From Firmicutes bacterium UBA1440 (GTDB taxonomy: Bacteria; Bacillota; Clostridia; Peptostreptococcales; Anaerovoracaceae), in NCBI GenBank assembly GCA_002329565.1, contig DCTM01000052.1:70977-76407 (forward strand): DNA of 5,431 nucleotides, in the 5' to 3' direction. Both the position numbers and the translations under genes were made by a program. The notes below the pieces were generated by a model that saw only the letters and a program-made list of their open reading frames with translations, did not search any database and was not told the origin of the DNA. Position 1 is the stretch's first letter; the number at the start of each line of letters is the position of its first letter. Below are positions 5,162 through 5,431 of this stretch, piece after piece.

Positions 5162-5189
5162 ATTATAGCATAGCTTCGAAAAATGTAAA
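5162..5189 (-). promoter_or_regulatory. Sigma-A-type promoter of the XRE/membrane-protein operon
   Basis: Reading leftward, TTTACA (5189-5184, 5 of 6 to consensus) and a perfect TATAAT (5167-5162) are 16 bp apart. The expected start near 5155 leaves a leader of about 35 nt to the ATG. The -35 hexamer is one half of the palindrome at 5183-5202. Confidence 0.8.
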
Positions 5190-5202
5190 GTATACTTTAC
5201 AT
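5183..5202. promoter_or_regulatory. Perfect 20-bp operator palindrome (O1) over the -35
   Basis: ATGTAAAGTATACTTTACAT is identical to its reverse complement across all 20 bases. It contains the -35 of the leftward XRE promoter. Its other half offers a TTTACA facing right (5196-5201), with TATATA 19 bp on, a weak possible divergent promoter. Binding by the adjacent dimeric XRE protein is inferred from position and symmetry. Confidence 0.7.
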
Positions 5203-5237
5203 AAAATTAAAAAAATTTTCTATATATTGGGCGCGAA

Positions 5238-5431
5238 ATGGACACATATTGCCTACGCCAACAAGAAAATCCGGAATTTGGACAACCGCCGCAAACGCCG
5301 TTCAAAGCGATTGCGATCTGTCCGTTGAAACACTGTCCTCCCGGCAGGATTGAATTGCTGTCCGGCTATCGTGACAATCGGGGAAACGTAACAGGCCGGC
5401 ATAAACCTTTTACAAGGCAACATTTACAAAT
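5238..5431 (+). CDS. Hypothetical open frame running off the right edge
   Basis: From ATG 5238 the frame stays open for at least 64 codons to the window end: MDTYCLRQQENPEFGQPPQT, then FKAIAICPLKHCPPGRIELL and SGYRDNRGNVTGRHKPFTRQ. I do not recognise a family. No good ribosome binding site precedes the ATG (GGGCG only), and the only promoter candidate is the weak rightward one beside O1. The DNA is about 56% G+C here against about 40% in the neighbouring XRE gene, so it belongs to a different compositional block. The opposite strand also has a 56-codon open frame over part of it, so strand choice is uncertain. Confidence 0.3.
   Translation, partial: MDTYCLRQQENPEFGQPPQTPFKAIAICPLKHCPPGRIELLSGYRDNRGNVTGRHKPFTRQHLQ

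Overview
The window looks like accessory DNA from a low-GC Firmicute, most likely a Clostridia-type gut or soil anaerobe. Pointers are the tyrosine integrase and TnpX-like serine recombinase pieces, AGGAG-type ribosome binding sites, a TTG start, a membrane diguanylate cyclase of clostridial style, and a small XRE regulator paired with a membrane protein. The species cannot be fixed from the sequence. Much of the window is made of gene remnants between a few intact genes.

Left part (1-1200): the first 148 codons of a leftward tyrosine-recombinase integrase run off the left edge. A 10-bp inverted repeat contains its start codon. Next comes a more GC-rich remnant of a large serine recombinase (zinc-ribbon region only), a GC hairpin, a frameshifted short coding-like remnant, and an 18-bp-arm near-perfect palindrome. 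The rest of the gap to 1202 holds a short unidentified open stretch and a good sigma-A promoter.

Centre (1200-3690): an intact membrane-bound diguanylate cyclase (Cache-like sensor, GGDEF domain with I-site) is transcribed rightward. Next to it lies a deletion scar. The C-terminal part of a probable TetR-family regulator (leftward) touches the C-terminal two thirds of an ABC-2 drug-export-type permease (rightward), with both 5' ends and the promoter region between them missing. Just after the permease is an ~18-residue scrap of a YjdF-family (DUF2992) protein. Together they read as the remains of a regulated efflux locus.

Right part (3690-5431): three leftward genes. A GNAT acetyltransferase with a TTG start sits downstream of an XRE regulator / four-helix membrane protein pair that overlap by one base (TAATG), with terminator-like repeats between. 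The XRE promoter carries a perfect 20-bp palindrome over the -35 and a 16/20 copy over the start-site region, a clear autoregulation layout. Beyond it base composition rises from about 40% to about 56% G+C, and an unrecognised rightward open frame runs off the right edge.

No CRISPR array, rRNA or tRNA was seen. The best candidate small system is the XRE-membrane protein pair with its two operators; the most informative evolutionary signal is the TetR/ABC/YjdF scar.
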